Source: Leptospira venezuelensis (lineage in GTDB: Bacteria > Spirochaetota > Leptospiria > Leptospirales > Leptospiraceae). Taken from it: a DNA stretch of 64,000 nucleotides. The stretch covers positions 620,001 to 684,000 of the forward strand of contig NZ_NETS01000010.1 in assembly GCF_002150035.1 (NCBI RefSeq), read 5' to 3'. Made by a program: the position numbers and the translations under genes. The notes beneath the pieces were generated by a model that was not told the DNA's origin, did no database searches, and saw only the letters and a list, made by a program, of their open reading frames with translations. Shown here in pieces: positions 50,825-62,000 of this stretch (position 1 is its first letter; each line of letters opens with the position of its first letter).

Positions 50825-52432
50825 ATGATGAATTCCATGGTAAATTCCGCGATCTCTAAAGAATCGTCTATAGCAAAAATCTGGACGAACGGTGCTATCG
50901 TAATCAACCGGATCCGATTAGGTCTAGTAGTTCTTTTTATTCTAACCCTGATCGGAGTTTCTAAAACAAACCATCCTACTCAGGTAATTGCTCATTCGGT
51001 CGGAACAGGTTTGATGGCATTATACTGTATCTTCGAATTTTTCCTGGCAAGAGGAGGAAGGGTCGGGATCAGATTCCAAAAGACATTAGTAATTTTAGAT
51101 GTAATCATTCTTTCCGCTATCATGGCCGCAGACTGCAGTATCAACGCAATCGTAGCAAGAGATACTCTCGCAAATATGATCTTATTCTTCATTTACTTTT
51201 ATATAATGATCTATTCTTCCTTGCTCGGAGAAAAAAGGTTCGTACTTCTTATTGGCCTACTGACTGCGATTGGAGTTGCAATAGCGCTTTATGTGGGCTG
51301 GAAAAGTGGGCTTGTACTTACTGAAAATGCAAGTAAATCGAAAGATCCTGACACTCTGATCCTCTCTGTTCAGATTGTAAAGATTGGTTTTATGATCACT
51401 GCAAGTGTGATCTTATACCAATTGATGCGATTATTCGAAAATCTAACTGCAGAAGGCTCCAGATTATTCGGAGAATCTCAAATATTCTTATCTCAAATCA
51501 AAGATAATCAAAACATAATACGCAACTCAGCAGAAAATTTAGAAACATCCATTAAAGAATTTGCAGGTTATATCGCAAGAACCGGAGAAAAGATGGAATC
51601 CCAGGCCGCCGCTTTGGAAGAAGTAAACGCAGTATTAGAAGAACTTTCTGCTTCTTCTATCAATAATACTCAATCCATTGAAACTCAAAACGAAGGTATT
51701 TCTGGACTTGCTTCCAACTCTCAAAAATTGGGGGGTATTATAGGAGATATTACAGAATATAGCGAAACACTTTCTGTATTTGCGGAAGAAAACAAAGCGG
51801 ATATGGAAAATGTTACCATTGCCGCTGAAAAAACAAATTCATATCTCGTGGATATTGCAAACTCATTCAACAAAGTAGACGAGATCAACCAGATCATGGG
51901 AGAGATTGCAGATAAAACAAACCTTCTCGCATTGAACGCATCTATCGAAGCGGCAAGGGCAGGAGTCGCCGGAAGGGGATTTGCTGTAGTAGCAAATGAG
52001 GTCAGTAAACTTGCAGACTTCACTTCGGAAAATGCAAAGTCCATTTCTTCTATTGTAAAACAATCGCAAAGTTTTATCAATGAGGCAAAAGTAGCTTCTG
52101 CGGAAACCGGAGATCTTACTGAAAAACAAAAGTTCAAATTGATACAAACTACGGATAGGATTTTAAAAATGAACGAGCTCTATAAGGAGCAGAAATTTAT
52201 TCTCAAAAGTTTCCTAAACGAATTAGATACAATCAAATCTGCATCTACGGATATTTTAGAATCTACCAAAGAGCAAACTCTCGGCCAGAACGAATTGATG
52301 AAGACAATGAGCCAATTGGAAAAAGACATAAACGAGATCAGCGAAGAGTCCACCAAACTGAACACTGAGATCGACAAGATCAATAGTCAGGCTTCCGAAT
52401 TAAGAGTATTAAGCGGACATTCTACCGAATAA
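50825..52432 (+). CDS. Methyl-accepting chemotaxis-type protein, 6-TM sensor (copy 1)
   Basis: 535 residues. Six membrane segments over residues 20-205 form an integral sensor without a periplasmic domain. A coiled coil and a signalling hairpin near residue 380 follow: NLLALNASIEAARAGVAGRG then FAVVANEVSKLADFTS. At the position equal to Glu391 of E. coli Tsr there is Val (residue 381), where copy 2 keeps Glu. No HAMP domain is visible. AAGGTG precedes the ATG. It is followed 48 bases later by a paralogue. The ligand is unknown. Confidence 0.9.
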   Translation: MMNSMVNSAISKESSIAKIWTNGAIVINRIRLGLVVLFILTLIGVSKTNHPTQVIAHSVGTGLMALYCIFEFFLARGGRVGIRFQKTLVILDVIILSAIMAADCSINAIVARDTLANMILFFIYFYIMIYSSLLGEKRFVLLIGLLTAIGVAIALYVGWKSGLVLTENASKSKDPDTLILSVQIVKIGFMITASVILYQLMRLFENLTAEGSRLFGESQIFLSQIKDNQNIIRNSAENLETSIKEFAGYIARTGEKMESQAAALEEVNAVLEELSASSINNTQSIETQNEGISGLASNSQKLGGIIGDITEYSETLSVFAEENKADMENVTIAAEKTNSYLVDIANSFNKVDEINQIMGEIADKTNLLALNASIEAARAGVAGRGFAVVANEVSKLADFTSENAKSISSIVKQSQSFINEAKVASAETGDLTEKQKFKLIQTTDRILKMNELYKEQKFILKSFLNELDTIKSASTDILESTKEQTLGQNELMKTMSQLEKDINEISEESTKLNTEIDKINSQASELRVLSGHSTE

Positions 52433-52480
52433 AAGAACTACAACGTTAGTCTGACTAGGGAAATTCCGTCTATTGATAGA

Positions 52481-54070
52481 ATGGAAACTTCCCATATAAA
52501 AACAGAGTCCACGATCCTACAGATCTGGAAGAATGGCGCTATTGTAATCAATCGGATACGATTGGGGTTAGTCTTACTTTTTATCATTTCCTTAGCGGGA
52601 GCTTATAAAAGTTTCCAACCCTTACAATTTATGGTTCATGCGGGCGGTACAGCTTTCATGGGTCTTTACTGCATTTATAATTTTGCAGCGAATCGTAAAA
52701 GGAATATGTCCATCGGATTTCACAAACTTTTTGTGTTATTCGATGTAAATGTTCTAAGTGCGACATTGATCCTAGATACTTTTGTCTCTCCTGATGTGGC
52801 GGCAGGAACCTTAAAGAATGTCGTATTATTTTTCATTTATTTTTATATTATGATCTACTCCTGTCTTTTAGGAGAAAGGATTTTCGTTTTGATCGTGGGG
52901 GCATTTTCCACTGTGGGTGCAACTATAGCTCTAGTTTGCGCACTTCAAAATGGAGTCGGTTTCGTTATGGATCCAGAAGCAGCAAAACTTCCTTATAATA
53001 TAAGCGGATCCACTGAGATCATAAAACTTGCATTCATATTTGTTGCTAGTGTGATACTTGCTCAATTAATGAGATTGTTTTTGAGTTTAACGGTAGAAGG
53101 GAACCGCCTCTATACTGATTCCAAAGACCTACTTGAAAAGTTAAGCGAGAACCAAGCAATCATTAAAGATTCTGCAATTAGTCTAGAAGATTCTATCGTC
53201 AAATTCGCTGCATTCATCAATCGTACAGGAGAGAAAATGGAATCCCAGGCTGCCGCTCTAGAAGAAGTAAATGCAGTATTAGAAGAACTTTCTGCTGCTT
53301 CTACAAATACGTCTAGATCAATTGAATCACAGAATGCAAGCTTGAGTGAACTTTCAGATGATTCTAAAAAATTAGGTGAAATAGTTTCAAATATTACAGG
53401 TTACAGCGAGGCACTTTCTACATTCGCGAATGATAATAAAGCGGATATGGAGAATGTGACAATCGCTGCTGAAAAAACTAAATCCTATCTGGCAGATATC
53501 GCAGGTTCTTTTGACAAGGTAGATCAGATCAATCAAATCATGGGAGAGATTGCGGATAAAACAAACCTTCTCGCATTAAACGCATCTATCGAGGCGGCAA
53601 GAGCAGGAGAAGCAGGAAGAGGATTTGCCGTAGTAGCAAACGAGGTCAGCAAACTTGCAGACTTCACTTCAGAAAACGCAAAGTCCATCTCAAGCATAGT
53701 AAGACAATCCCAGAGTTTTATCCAAGAAGCAAAAAATGCTTCCGCAGAAACAGGAGATCTGACTGAAAAACAAAAATTTAAAATCCTAGAAACTTCTGAT
53801 CGGATCGTCCAGATGAATAAACTTTACCTGGAACAGAGGAATATTATACGCAAGTTTTTAAGTGAATTGGAAAGTATCAAATCAGTTTCAAACGAGATCC
53901 ATGAATCTGAAAAGGAACAGTCCGTGGGCCAAAAAGAAATGATAAGAACCATGTCTCAATTAGAGAAAGATATTAATGAGATTAACGAAGATTCATCCAA
54001 CTTAAACTCAGAGATTGATCGGATCAAAATGAAAGCTTCCGAGCTAAAAGTATTGAGCGATAATTCCTGA
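52481..54070 (+). CDS. Methyl-accepting chemotaxis-type protein, 6-TM sensor (copy 2)
   Basis: 529 residues, paralogue of the preceding gene with the same layout: six membrane segments over residues 20-200, a coiled coil, and the hairpin tip NLLALNASIEAARAGEAGRG then FAVVANEVSKLADFTSE. The Glu of the tip (residue 377) is kept. Sequence near the tip is almost identical to copy 1 even at the DNA level, whereas the sensor domains differ more, suggesting tandem duplication with diverging sensing. It probably signals to CheA through CheW. The ATG has no clear ribosome site. Confidence 0.9.
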   Translation: METSHIKTESTILQIWKNGAIVINRIRLGLVLLFIISLAGAYKSFQPLQFMVHAGGTAFMGLYCIYNFAANRKRNMSIGFHKLFVLFDVNVLSATLILDTFVSPDVAAGTLKNVVLFFIYFYIMIYSCLLGERIFVLIVGAFSTVGATIALVCALQNGVGFVMDPEAAKLPYNISGSTEIIKLAFIFVASVILAQLMRLFLSLTVEGNRLYTDSKDLLEKLSENQAIIKDSAISLEDSIVKFAAFINRTGEKMESQAAALEEVNAVLEELSAASTNTSRSIESQNASLSELSDDSKKLGEIVSNITGYSEALSTFANDNKADMENVTIAAEKTKSYLADIAGSFDKVDQINQIMGEIADKTNLLALNASIEAARAGEAGRGFAVVANEVSKLADFTSENAKSISSIVRQSQSFIQEAKNASAETGDLTEKQKFKILETSDRIVQMNKLYLEQRNIIRKFLSELESIKSVSNEIHESEKEQSVGQKEMIRTMSQLEKDINEINEDSSNLNSEIDRIKMKASELKVLSDNS

Positions 54071-54149
54071 AACCATTTCGTTTCCTTCTTCTTTACAATC
54101 GGACCCATATTTCGATATATGGAATTTATTCGGATTCAAGGAGAAGGAT

Positions 54150-55013
54150 ATGGGGACTAAAGTAAAAGCTGCAGTTATCGGAGGTACGGGTCTCTATAGT
54201 CTGGATGGAATGGAACTTGTCGAAGAAGTTCTTCCAGAAACTCCTTGGGGCAAACCTTCCGACACGATCAAGATTGGAAAGATCCAAGACAAACTAATCG
54301 CATTCTTACCTCGCCACGGTGTGGGACATTTTATCATGCCTCACGAAGTCCCAATGAAGGCAAATATCTGTGCACTTAAAATTTTAGGTGTAGAAGAGAT
54401 AGTAGCATTCAGCTCGGTCGGAAGTTTAAGAGAAGAGATCAAACCTCTAGACTTCGTTCTTCCAAATCAGATCATTGATAGAACTCGAGGAAGAGAGTCC
54501 ACTTTCTTCGGAAAAGGTGTAGTGGCACATGCTCCTTTTGCAGATCCTTTTTCCCAAAACTTAAGTGATAGAATTAATAAAGCCGCAGCAAAAGTTAATC
54601 TTCCCATCCACCGAAACAAAACTTTAGTTTGTATGGAAGGTCCTTTGTTCTCTACAAGAGCAGAATCTCATATGTATCGTTCATGGGGCGGAGACATCAT
54701 CAATATGAGCGTTCTTCCTGAGGCCAAACTTGCAAGAGAAGCTGAGATTGCTTACCAAATGGTCTGTATGTCCACTGACTACGATTGCTGGAGAGAGAAT
54801 GAAGAAGCAGTCACTGCAGAAATGGTGATGGCGAACTTAGGAAAGAATGCAGAGAACGCTAAAAAACTTTTGGGCGCTTTAATTCCTTCTCTTGGAAACG
54901 GAGACGATCTTAGCTTAAAAAATAGTACTAAATATTCTATCATCACCGCTCCAGAGAGAAGAAATCCGGATACTGTTGCGAAACTAAAAGTATTATTCCC
55001 AGATTATCTCTGA
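54150..55013 (+). CDS. mtnP: S-methyl-5'-thioadenosine phosphorylase
   Basis: 287 residues. Cleaves methylthioadenosine to adenine and methylthioribose-1-phosphate in methionine salvage. Motifs are GGTGLYSLDGM at residues 11-21, FLPRHGVGHFIMPHEVPMKA and SVGSLREEIKPLDFVLPNQ, then MEGPLFSTRAESHMYRSWG and MSTDYDCW. CAAGGAGAAGG lies 2-12 bases before the ATG. It ends in a 10-base overlap with the convergent hydrolase gene. No other salvage gene is adjacent. Confidence 0.95.
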   Translation: MGTKVKAAVIGGTGLYSLDGMELVEEVLPETPWGKPSDTIKIGKIQDKLIAFLPRHGVGHFIMPHEVPMKANICALKILGVEEIVAFSSVGSLREEIKPLDFVLPNQIIDRTRGRESTFFGKGVVAHAPFADPFSQNLSDRINKAAAKVNLPIHRNKTLVCMEGPLFSTRAESHMYRSWGGDIINMSVLPEAKLAREAEIAYQMVCMSTDYDCWRENEEAVTAEMVMANLGKNAENAKKLLGALIPSLGNGDDLSLKNSTKYSIITAPERRNPDTVAKLKVLFPDYL

Positions 55014-55861
55014 GAGTTTGATTTTCTTCGGTTTAAATGGACCGATTCTAAAATATTTACTAATCCCTTTTGGTATTCAGGAAAGAAGGAGAGATTGTTA
55101 TGATTTCCTCCTTCTATTTCCAGAAATTCGATCTTTAGTCCTGATTCCAATGCAGTTTTGAATAACTTCTTTCCTTGTCTGAACGGAACAATCTCGTCTT
55201 CATTTCCATGTATGATCGTTGCAGAAGAACGAACCTTTCCGATCTTATTTTCAGATTTGAGAGAATAAGCCAAAAACCATTCTGGCACAAACGGATAAAA
55301 TTCTTTTGCCAGATCCGCCAAAGAAGTATAAGGAGTTTCTAATATAATATATCCTGGATTTGTTTTAGTCCCTAAATCCACTACAACTCCAGTTCCAATC
55401 GATCTTCCATAAAGAATGATTTCATTTTCTTTTTTTAGTTTATCTGTTTTGAGATATTCGTACCATCTTTCTGCGTCCTGGTACATTCCCTTTTCAGTTA
55501 GTTTTGCTCTACTTTTCCCATAACCCCTATAATCTGTCATGAGAAGGTCCCAACCGCGCGGAACAAAATCCTCAGCGACACCTCCCCAACTTCTTAAACT
55601 TCCAGCGTTCCCATGAAAATACAGAACAGTCCCCTTAGAAGGTCCTTGCGCAGGAAAGAATAATGCATATATTTTCTCTCCATTTTCTAGTTCTAAAGAA
55701 ATTTCCTGGAACTTATAAGGAAAAGAAAATTGAAAATCCTCGGGCAAAGTTTCAGGAAAGAAGATCAGCTTGTCTTGGTTAGAATATAATAAACCGAAGA
55801 GTCCCAGGAGAATAATAAATATGACCGAGAGAAGATATAACATAAACTTTTGAATTTTCAT
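55004..55861 (-). CDS. Alpha/beta hydrolase (ABHD13/BEM46-like)
   Basis: 285 residues with an N-terminal membrane anchor (residues 7-25). The core has YFHGNAGSLRSWGGVAEDF, then DYRGYGKSRAKLT, the nucleophile in LYGRSIGTGVVVDLG, the IHGNEDEIVPFRQG acid region and the final catalytic His in EGGNHNNLSFF. It is of the ABHD13 or BEM46 type; substrate unknown, probably a small ester or lipid. Its start overlaps the stop of the upstream PhoD-like gene by 4 bases, so they are coexpressed. Confidence 0.9.
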   Translation of the reverse strand: MKIQKFMLYLLSVIFIILLGLFGLLYSNQDKLIFFPETLPEDFQFSFPYKFQEISLELENGEKIYALFFPAQGPSKGTVLYFHGNAGSLRSWGGVAEDFVPRGWDLLMTDYRGYGKSRAKLTEKGMYQDAERWYEYLKTDKLKKENEIILYGRSIGTGVVVDLGTKTNPGYIILETPYTSLADLAKEFYPFVPEWFLAYSLKSENKIGKVRSSATIIHGNEDEIVPFRQGKKLFKTALESGLKIEFLEIEGGNHNNLSFFPEYQKGLVNILESVHLNRRKSNSQR

Positions 55862-57225
55862 TTGGCCTTAATATCCCTGGACCAAAGTTCTTTTCCGGCA
55901 GAATCAAAAACTCTAAACACCAAATTCCTTTGTTTCAAAGGCCCGGTAATTTCTATCGTTCCAAAATTCCTTTTATCATCTACCATTGTACCTTCGATCC
56001 TTAAAGGGTTTTTTTCGGTAATAGGCGGATGTGTAGAAGAAGTCAGAGGAGAAACAGTAAAATCATATATTGGATGCTCAAAACCTTCTTGGATATATGA
56101 TAATTCCGTAAAGTGCCTGTCTCCGGTCAGAAATATCAGATTTTTTATCTTCAATTTAGAGATTTTGGAAAGAAGTTTTTCCCTTTCTTCTGCGTATGTG
56201 GAATAATTTTCGAAAACGGTTAACGGATTTAAAACCTGACCTCCAACTACAACAAACTTAAATGTAGCTTTGGAGAATGCTAAACCATTTACCAGCCACT
56301 CTAATTGCTCTTCGCCGAAAAATGATCTGGATCCTGTTTTATTATCGTTAGCAGTCCTAAAACTACGATCGTCCATCAAGAAGAATTGTGCATCTCCCCA
56401 AGTGAAAGAACCGTATATTCCTTTTTTTGAATAGTTCGGGTTGGCCCAAAAAAGTTTGAAAATTTCTTCTGCGGTAGACCCCATCCAAAAGGAAGCATCC
56501 CCGTCATTCGGTCCCCAATCGTGGTCGTCCCAAACTGCATAATGATGAACATTAGCAAGAAGAGGTTGGAGTTCGGCCAAGGATCTTTGTTCTGTATACC
56601 GATAAATAAATCCAGTACGAGATTCCCAATCCGGTTCTCTCAGATAAATATTATCCCCCATCCAAAGCATGAAGTCGGGTCTTTGATCCGAGATGGATTT
56701 ATAAATAAAATATTCTCCTCCGTAAGGTTTTACTTGAGTATCGTATTTAGGATCGTTTACGAATGCGCAGCTACCTAAAGCAAATTTGATATCAGGTGGT
56801 CCGCTTTGTTTTCCAATCCAGATAGGTTGTGTCCTAAATTTTTGTTCTGATTTAGGTTCTTGGTATTTTCCGTTTATATAAATTCTATATTCGTATGTTT
56901 TTCCTGGTTCCAATACATCAGCAATCAAATGGGCAACATAACCATTAGAATGATCCGTATTCACTTCACGAGTTATGTGACTTTGTTCAGGATTTCCGGA
57001 AATAAAATATTTCGCGTAAACTTTAGAATGGTTCTTAGTCTGGACCCAGATTTTCACTTCTTTATGAGTCGAGTATCCGAGCATCGGTCCCGATTGGATA
57101 CTCGAAGGCGAGGATGTGTCGATTGACTGACTTTTTCCATAAATTGCAAAATCGATGTAAAAGAATCCAAACAGTAAAAACAACAAAGAGGTGGATGATA
57201 AAAACAATCTGCGTCTCATTGTCAT
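55858..57225 (-). CDS. PhoD-like alkaline phosphatase/phosphodiesterase
   Basis: About 455 residues. An N-terminal signal or anchor (LFLSSTSLLFLLFGFFYIDF) precedes a fibronectin-like strand region (YSTHKEVKIWVQTK) and a metallophosphoesterase domain: LGSCAFVNDPKYDTQ, DFMLWMGDNIYLREPDW, AVWDDHDWGPNDGD and TGDRHFTELSY. Metal ligands match PhoD-type enzymes that bind Ca/Fe. The protein is probably exported. Start is uncertain: ATGs at 57225 and 57219 and a GTG at 57243 are possible, none with a strong ribosome site. It is followed by the hydrolase gene and shares its upstream region with the divergent chemoreceptor. Confidence 0.88.
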   Translation of the reverse strand: MTMRRRLFLSSTSLLFLLFGFFYIDFAIYGKSQSIDTSSPSSIQSGPMLGYSTHKEVKIWVQTKNHSKVYAKYFISGNPEQSHITREVNTDHSNGYVAHLIADVLEPGKTYEYRIYINGKYQEPKSEQKFRTQPIWIGKQSGPPDIKFALGSCAFVNDPKYDTQVKPYGGEYFIYKSISDQRPDFMLWMGDNIYLREPDWESRTGFIYRYTEQRSLAELQPLLANVHHYAVWDDHDWGPNDGDASFWMGSTAEEIFKLFWANPNYSKKGIYGSFTWGDAQFFLMDDRSFRTANDNKTGSRSFFGEEQLEWLVNGLAFSKATFKFVVVGGQVLNPLTVFENYSTYAEEREKLLSKISKLKIKNLIFLTGDRHFTELSYIQEGFEHPIYDFTVSPLTSSTHPPITEKNPLRIEGTMVDDKRNFGTIEITGPLKQRNLVFRVFDSAGKELWSRDIKAK

Positions 57226-57280
57226 GAAATATCTTGAAGCCACTGGCTTCTTTCAAATCAAAAAAAGGAAAAGAGCGGAA

Positions 57281-59083
57281 ATGACGAGGGGTGAATCTAG
57301 AAAACTTAGATGGAGACTAACCTTAGGGCTGGAACTATTGACTTCCGTTCTTGCCGTCCCTTTGGCCGTTTTATTCATTATAGCGGCAGGAGCGTATGAC
57401 TTCAATAAGGCGATCGTATTGATCGGATCCTCAACAGTCGTATTGACAACTTCTTATTTTTTCCCTACACTTCGTTTTTTATATTTAGGAAGGCTATTAT
57501 CCAATTTAGAGCCCGCTAATTGGGAAAAATTGAACACAAAGGGTAAGGTAGAAGTTAAGAAAAAACTTCTGAATTTCCCTCTCCTCAATACCGGATTTTA
57601 TATTGTACAATGGAGTTATGGAATTCCTGCAGCATGGAAAATGATGCATTTTTTCTTTATCCCAGAATTTTTCGAATCTGCTCCATTCTTGCTCTTGCCT
57701 TTGATCATATATCCCACTTTAGGGATTTCACATTTCTTTTTAACCGAGTCAGTACTTTCGGAAGTACTGGAATCAGATAGATTAAACGGACTTCCTTTAG
57801 AAGAAAAAGAGATTCATAAGGTTTCAATCTTCGCCAGGATCATTTCTACAATTGCATCCATTGCATTACTGCCTGTTGTGATTTTTGGTTACTTATTATT
57901 AGAAGAGACTTCCGGCTGGTTAAAACTCGGCGATGTTACTTTAGCACTTTCTCTCACCATATTATTTATGGTGATCACTCTCACTATTTCTTCCTACTTA
58001 TTGGCTTCCAGTATTCGTAGGAACTCCAAAAATATGATGAATGCCTTTGTAGAAATGTCTCAGGGTGAACTGGATATCCTGCTTCCGATGGTTTCCACAG
58101 ACGAGCTAGGAAGAAGTAGCAAAATGTTGAACGATTTTGTGAAAAGACTTCGGATCGTAGTCAAAACGGTAATCAAAGAATCAGAAAAACTTTCCCAAAG
58201 TTCCAAGGTTTTAGAAGAAAGAACGAAAGATCTTTCTATAAAAATGCAGGAGCAGGCCGCTTCTACAGAGCAGATGAGTTCAGGGGTAGAAGAAATTGCA
58301 GCATCCATTCAGTCTACTTCCTCCAGAGCAGAAAGCCAGTCAGATATAGTTGAACAAGCATCTGCATCACTTGCTGAACTCGAGGATAGAATCCGCAATG
58401 TTCATACTTCTTTGATGGATACAAAAAACGATGCGGAGAGAATGAGATTAGAAACTTCTAATGGGGAATCTGCACTGAAATCTACTCGAGACGCAATGGC
58501 CGAGATAGAATCCAATACAGCCAAAATGGAAGCTAGTGTAAACGTGATCCATGAGATTACTGATAGGATCGGACTTCTATCCTTAAATGCAGCCATCGAG
58601 GCAGCTCGTGCCGGAGAGGCTGGAAAAGGATTTGCAGTTGTCGCCCAAGAAATTTCCAAGCTGGGAGAACAAACCCAGGAGAATGCAAAAAGGATCCGAA
58701 CAACATTAGCAGAGGCGGTAAAGGCAACCAACTCAGGAAGAGAAGTTTTAGGAAATACAGAAGTCGCATTCAGAAGAATTGGAGACACAGCTCAAAATAC
58801 TTCTGAAAGAATTTTGCAAGTTTCCTCACTATCCGAGTCTCAATTGATCGCAAGCGCTCAGGTAAAGAATGCATTTTCCGAACTGATCCAATCCGCAGAA
58901 GAGATCCGAAATCATACCAAGGAACAATCTCAAACTTCTTTAGAATTTTCTAAAACAATAGGAAGTATATCTGAAGCAACTGAGTTTTTGAATGGGATAG
59001 TGAACGATATTGATTCTCTTGCCGAGAAACTTGCTCAGCAGGCAAGCTCTTTGAAAAAAGAAGTAGAATTCTTTAAAACCTAA
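57281..59083 (+). CDS. Methyl-accepting chemotaxis-type protein with HAMP-like region
   Basis: 600 residues from ATG 57281 (AAGGAAAAGAGCGGAA upstream); an earlier TTG-side start at 57191 would overlap the divergent PhoD gene. Four to six membrane segments lie in residues 20-280, followed by a HAMP-like segment (EMSQGELDILLPMVSTDELG) near residue 265-300 and the signalling hairpin IGLLSLNAAIEAARAGEAGK then GFAVVAQEISKLGEQT near residue 440. It differs in family from the 50825 and 52481 pair. It converges with the six-PAS histidine kinase with 3 bases between stops. Confidence 0.9.
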   Translation: MTRGESRKLRWRLTLGLELLTSVLAVPLAVLFIIAAGAYDFNKAIVLIGSSTVVLTTSYFFPTLRFLYLGRLLSNLEPANWEKLNTKGKVEVKKKLLNFPLLNTGFYIVQWSYGIPAAWKMMHFFFIPEFFESAPFLLLPLIIYPTLGISHFFLTESVLSEVLESDRLNGLPLEEKEIHKVSIFARIISTIASIALLPVVIFGYLLLEETSGWLKLGDVTLALSLTILFMVITLTISSYLLASSIRRNSKNMMNAFVEMSQGELDILLPMVSTDELGRSSKMLNDFVKRLRIVVKTVIKESEKLSQSSKVLEERTKDLSIKMQEQAASTEQMSSGVEEIAASIQSTSSRAESQSDIVEQASASLAELEDRIRNVHTSLMDTKNDAERMRLETSNGESALKSTRDAMAEIESNTAKMEASVNVIHEITDRIGLLSLNAAIEAARAGEAGKGFAVVAQEISKLGEQTQENAKRIRTTLAEAVKATNSGREVLGNTEVAFRRIGDTAQNTSERILQVSSLSESQLIASAQVKNAFSELIQSAEEIRNHTKEQSQTSLEFSKTIGSISEATEFLNGIVNDIDSLAEKLAQQASSLKKEVEFFKT

Positions 59084-59086
59084 ACG

Positions 59087-62000
59087 TTAAGTCTTGGGAA
59101 GAAGTACCTTAAATACTGTCTTTCCAGGCTTGGAATTGAATTCTATTCTTCCGCCATGTTTTAAAACGATCCTTCTGGAAATATCCAGACCAAGACCGCT
59201 TCCTTCTCCGGGAGCCTTAGTGGTATAAAAAGGATCGAAAATTTTAGATTTAATATCCGCAGGAATTCCGGGACCATTATCCGAAATCAAAACGGAAACA
59301 TCAGAATCAGAATCCAGAATGGAAATTTTAATTTTTCCTTTGAACTGCATAGCTTGCAAAGAATTATAAATTAAATTTGTCCAGACCTGGATCAAATCAT
59401 CCGGATAAGCATAGATGATCGGCCTTGCTTGGAAATCTAATTCCACTTCTACTCCGTTTTTGATCTGGTTATGGTAGATGGTAAGTACAGTTTCTATGTT
59501 TTCCGCAAGATCCGTTTCGATCTTACCTTCTCCAGAATCAATATGAGCAAAACTTTTGAGAGCATAAACAATCTTAGAAGTTCTGTCCACTGCCAAACGA
59601 ATAGAGGCCGCGTTCTTGTATGTTTGGATCTCTTCGATCGCAAAATCGAGAAGTGCTAGATTTGTTTTAGCTTCAAAAATTTCAGGAAATTCTTCTGTTG
59701 AATGATATAAGCCAACATCCATCAATCTATCAGCAAGATCATATGAGTTTTCGAAACCAAGTTCGCTCAATGTATTCTTTAATTTTTTAAGAACATTTCT
59801 TCTTTCTTCTCTTGAAACCTGAACTTCTTTATTCGAAATTCCAGCACGAATAAACTCTGATAGTCTTTTAATATAACTTGGTTCTGCTTCGGCAAATACA
59901 GGGCCTAACTTCTTCAAACGTTCAGGAGAAGAATCTAAGTATGCCCTTAATTCACCGCTCAAAGCAGAGATCGCTCCTAATGGGTTATTAATCTCATGAG
60001 CAATACCTGCAACCAATTGTCCGAGTGCCGCCATCTTTTCGGAAAGGATAAGTTGATCTTGGGTCTTTTTCAAATTATCCAAAGCGGAAGCTAACTCTGA
60101 AGTTCGGATACGAACAGCATTTTCCAATTCTTCCTTAGCTTCCCTTCTTTCAGAATTTAATAATAACTGAGTGACTTGTTCTGCCGCGGTGACTACGAAT
60201 TGTTGTTCAAATCCTTTCCATTTGCGAAGAGCACCTCTATGTTCCAAACAGATGACTCCAAAAATTTCACCTCTTAAAAAGATTGGAGCGTCCAGCAAAG
60301 ATTTAATTTCAAGAGGAATACTATAACTTTCTGCAAATTCAGAAGTCCTTGGATCATTGACTACATCGTAAGAATCTACAAATCTTTCTGTCTTAATAGA
60401 GGCGAAATATTTTGGATATTTTTTTAGATCCATTATTGCGGGATCCATATAAGTTTCAAATTTTTGATCCCAACCTGAAACTAAGGACCAGACAGTTTTT
60501 TCCTTATCAGAAAAAAGCCATATAGAAGCGCGATCACACCCCAATGTTTCCGTACACATCTTAACGATATTATTCAAACCTGCGGAAATATTGCCCGATG
60601 CAAAATCCGGATCAGTTGCCATGTTCAATAAAACTCTTGCCTGCTCGGAAAGTTTTAAGTTCTCTTCTTCTTTTTCTTTCGCTGCAGCTTTTCCTGCTGT
60701 ATTATCTTTCGTAATAGCAACTATCGCAGGTCTTCCTACCAAGTTTACAATACGTCCTGAAAAAATAGAATCTACCCGAGTTCCATCTTTTCGAATAAAA
60801 GGTATATCGAGATCTCTCAAGATACCTTCTTCTTTCATCTGATCGATTAGTTTATGTTTTAGATTAGGATCAGGCCAAATTCCCAGTTCAAGGGAGGTCT
60901 TTCCGATCGCTTCTTGCTTTGTATATCCGAATAGATCATAGAACATAGAGTTCACACTGATATATTTACCAGTTTCTAAATCAGAGATACAAATTGTATC
61001 TGGATTTAAATCGAATACTTTTTCGAAAAGATCCTTATTCTCTTCTAATTGTAAAAGATACTGATCTCTTTCTTTCTCTACTTTTTTCTTGTCAGTGACA
61101 TCGATGAGAAGAGCCAAAAGCATCCTCTTATCTCCGATCTTAAACACCCTGTTTCCTGAAATCACATCCCTTTCGGTATTATCAGATCGATTGATAGTTG
61201 CCTCTACATTTTTGAACCAGCCTACTTTATCAAGTTCCTTAATGATGTTTGCTCTATCCAGGGGGCCTTTCCAAATCCCCAATTCAAAGGAAGTTTTTCC
61301 TATGATCTCTTCTCTTGTGTATCCGATCAGATCACAGTATTCTTGGTTGACCTCTCTATAAGTTCCAGTTTCGAGATCAGAAAGAGAAACAGCAGCAGGG
61401 TTCATTTGGAAAATTTTCTCAAAGAGTTCCTTATTGTGTCGGACTTCTGCGTTTAATTTTCTGGTTTGTTCTTCTGCTTCCAAACGATCTCTTATATCTG
61501 TTGCAAGAGAAATAACATGAGGTCTTCCATCTAATTTAACGATCCTTCCTGAATACAGAACCGGGATCCCAGTTCCATCAGCGGCTCGAAAAACTGTTTC
61601 GATATTGCTGACCTCACCTTTCTCATCTAACTGACTATAAATCTCCGCTCTCCTATCAGGATCATAATCCCAAACCTTGATATCAGTCGTAAGTTTTCCG
61701 ATAACTTCGGATCTTTTAAGTTTTATGACTTCTAAAAATCTTTCATTTACATCTATTATCTTTCTGGAAATCAAATCAGTAAGAACAACCGCAGAAGGGA
61801 TTAATTGGAATAATCTTTGGAAGAGTTCCTTACTCTTTTCAAGTTCTGAAGCGAGATTTTCTAGATCCGCCTGTGCCTCTTTGATATGCGTGATATCGTG
61901 ACCAACCGCTAGGATCTTTTTTTCACCACCTGCTTCTATTACTCTAGCTGAAAATAGAATGGACCGGATCTTTCCGTCTGCAGTGCCCATTTTTACTTCT

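Noticed and set aside
58060..58788. Long antisense reading frames inside the chemoreceptor and kinase genes
   Set aside because: They are shadows of helical repeat coding sequence with no ribosome site or conserved motif.
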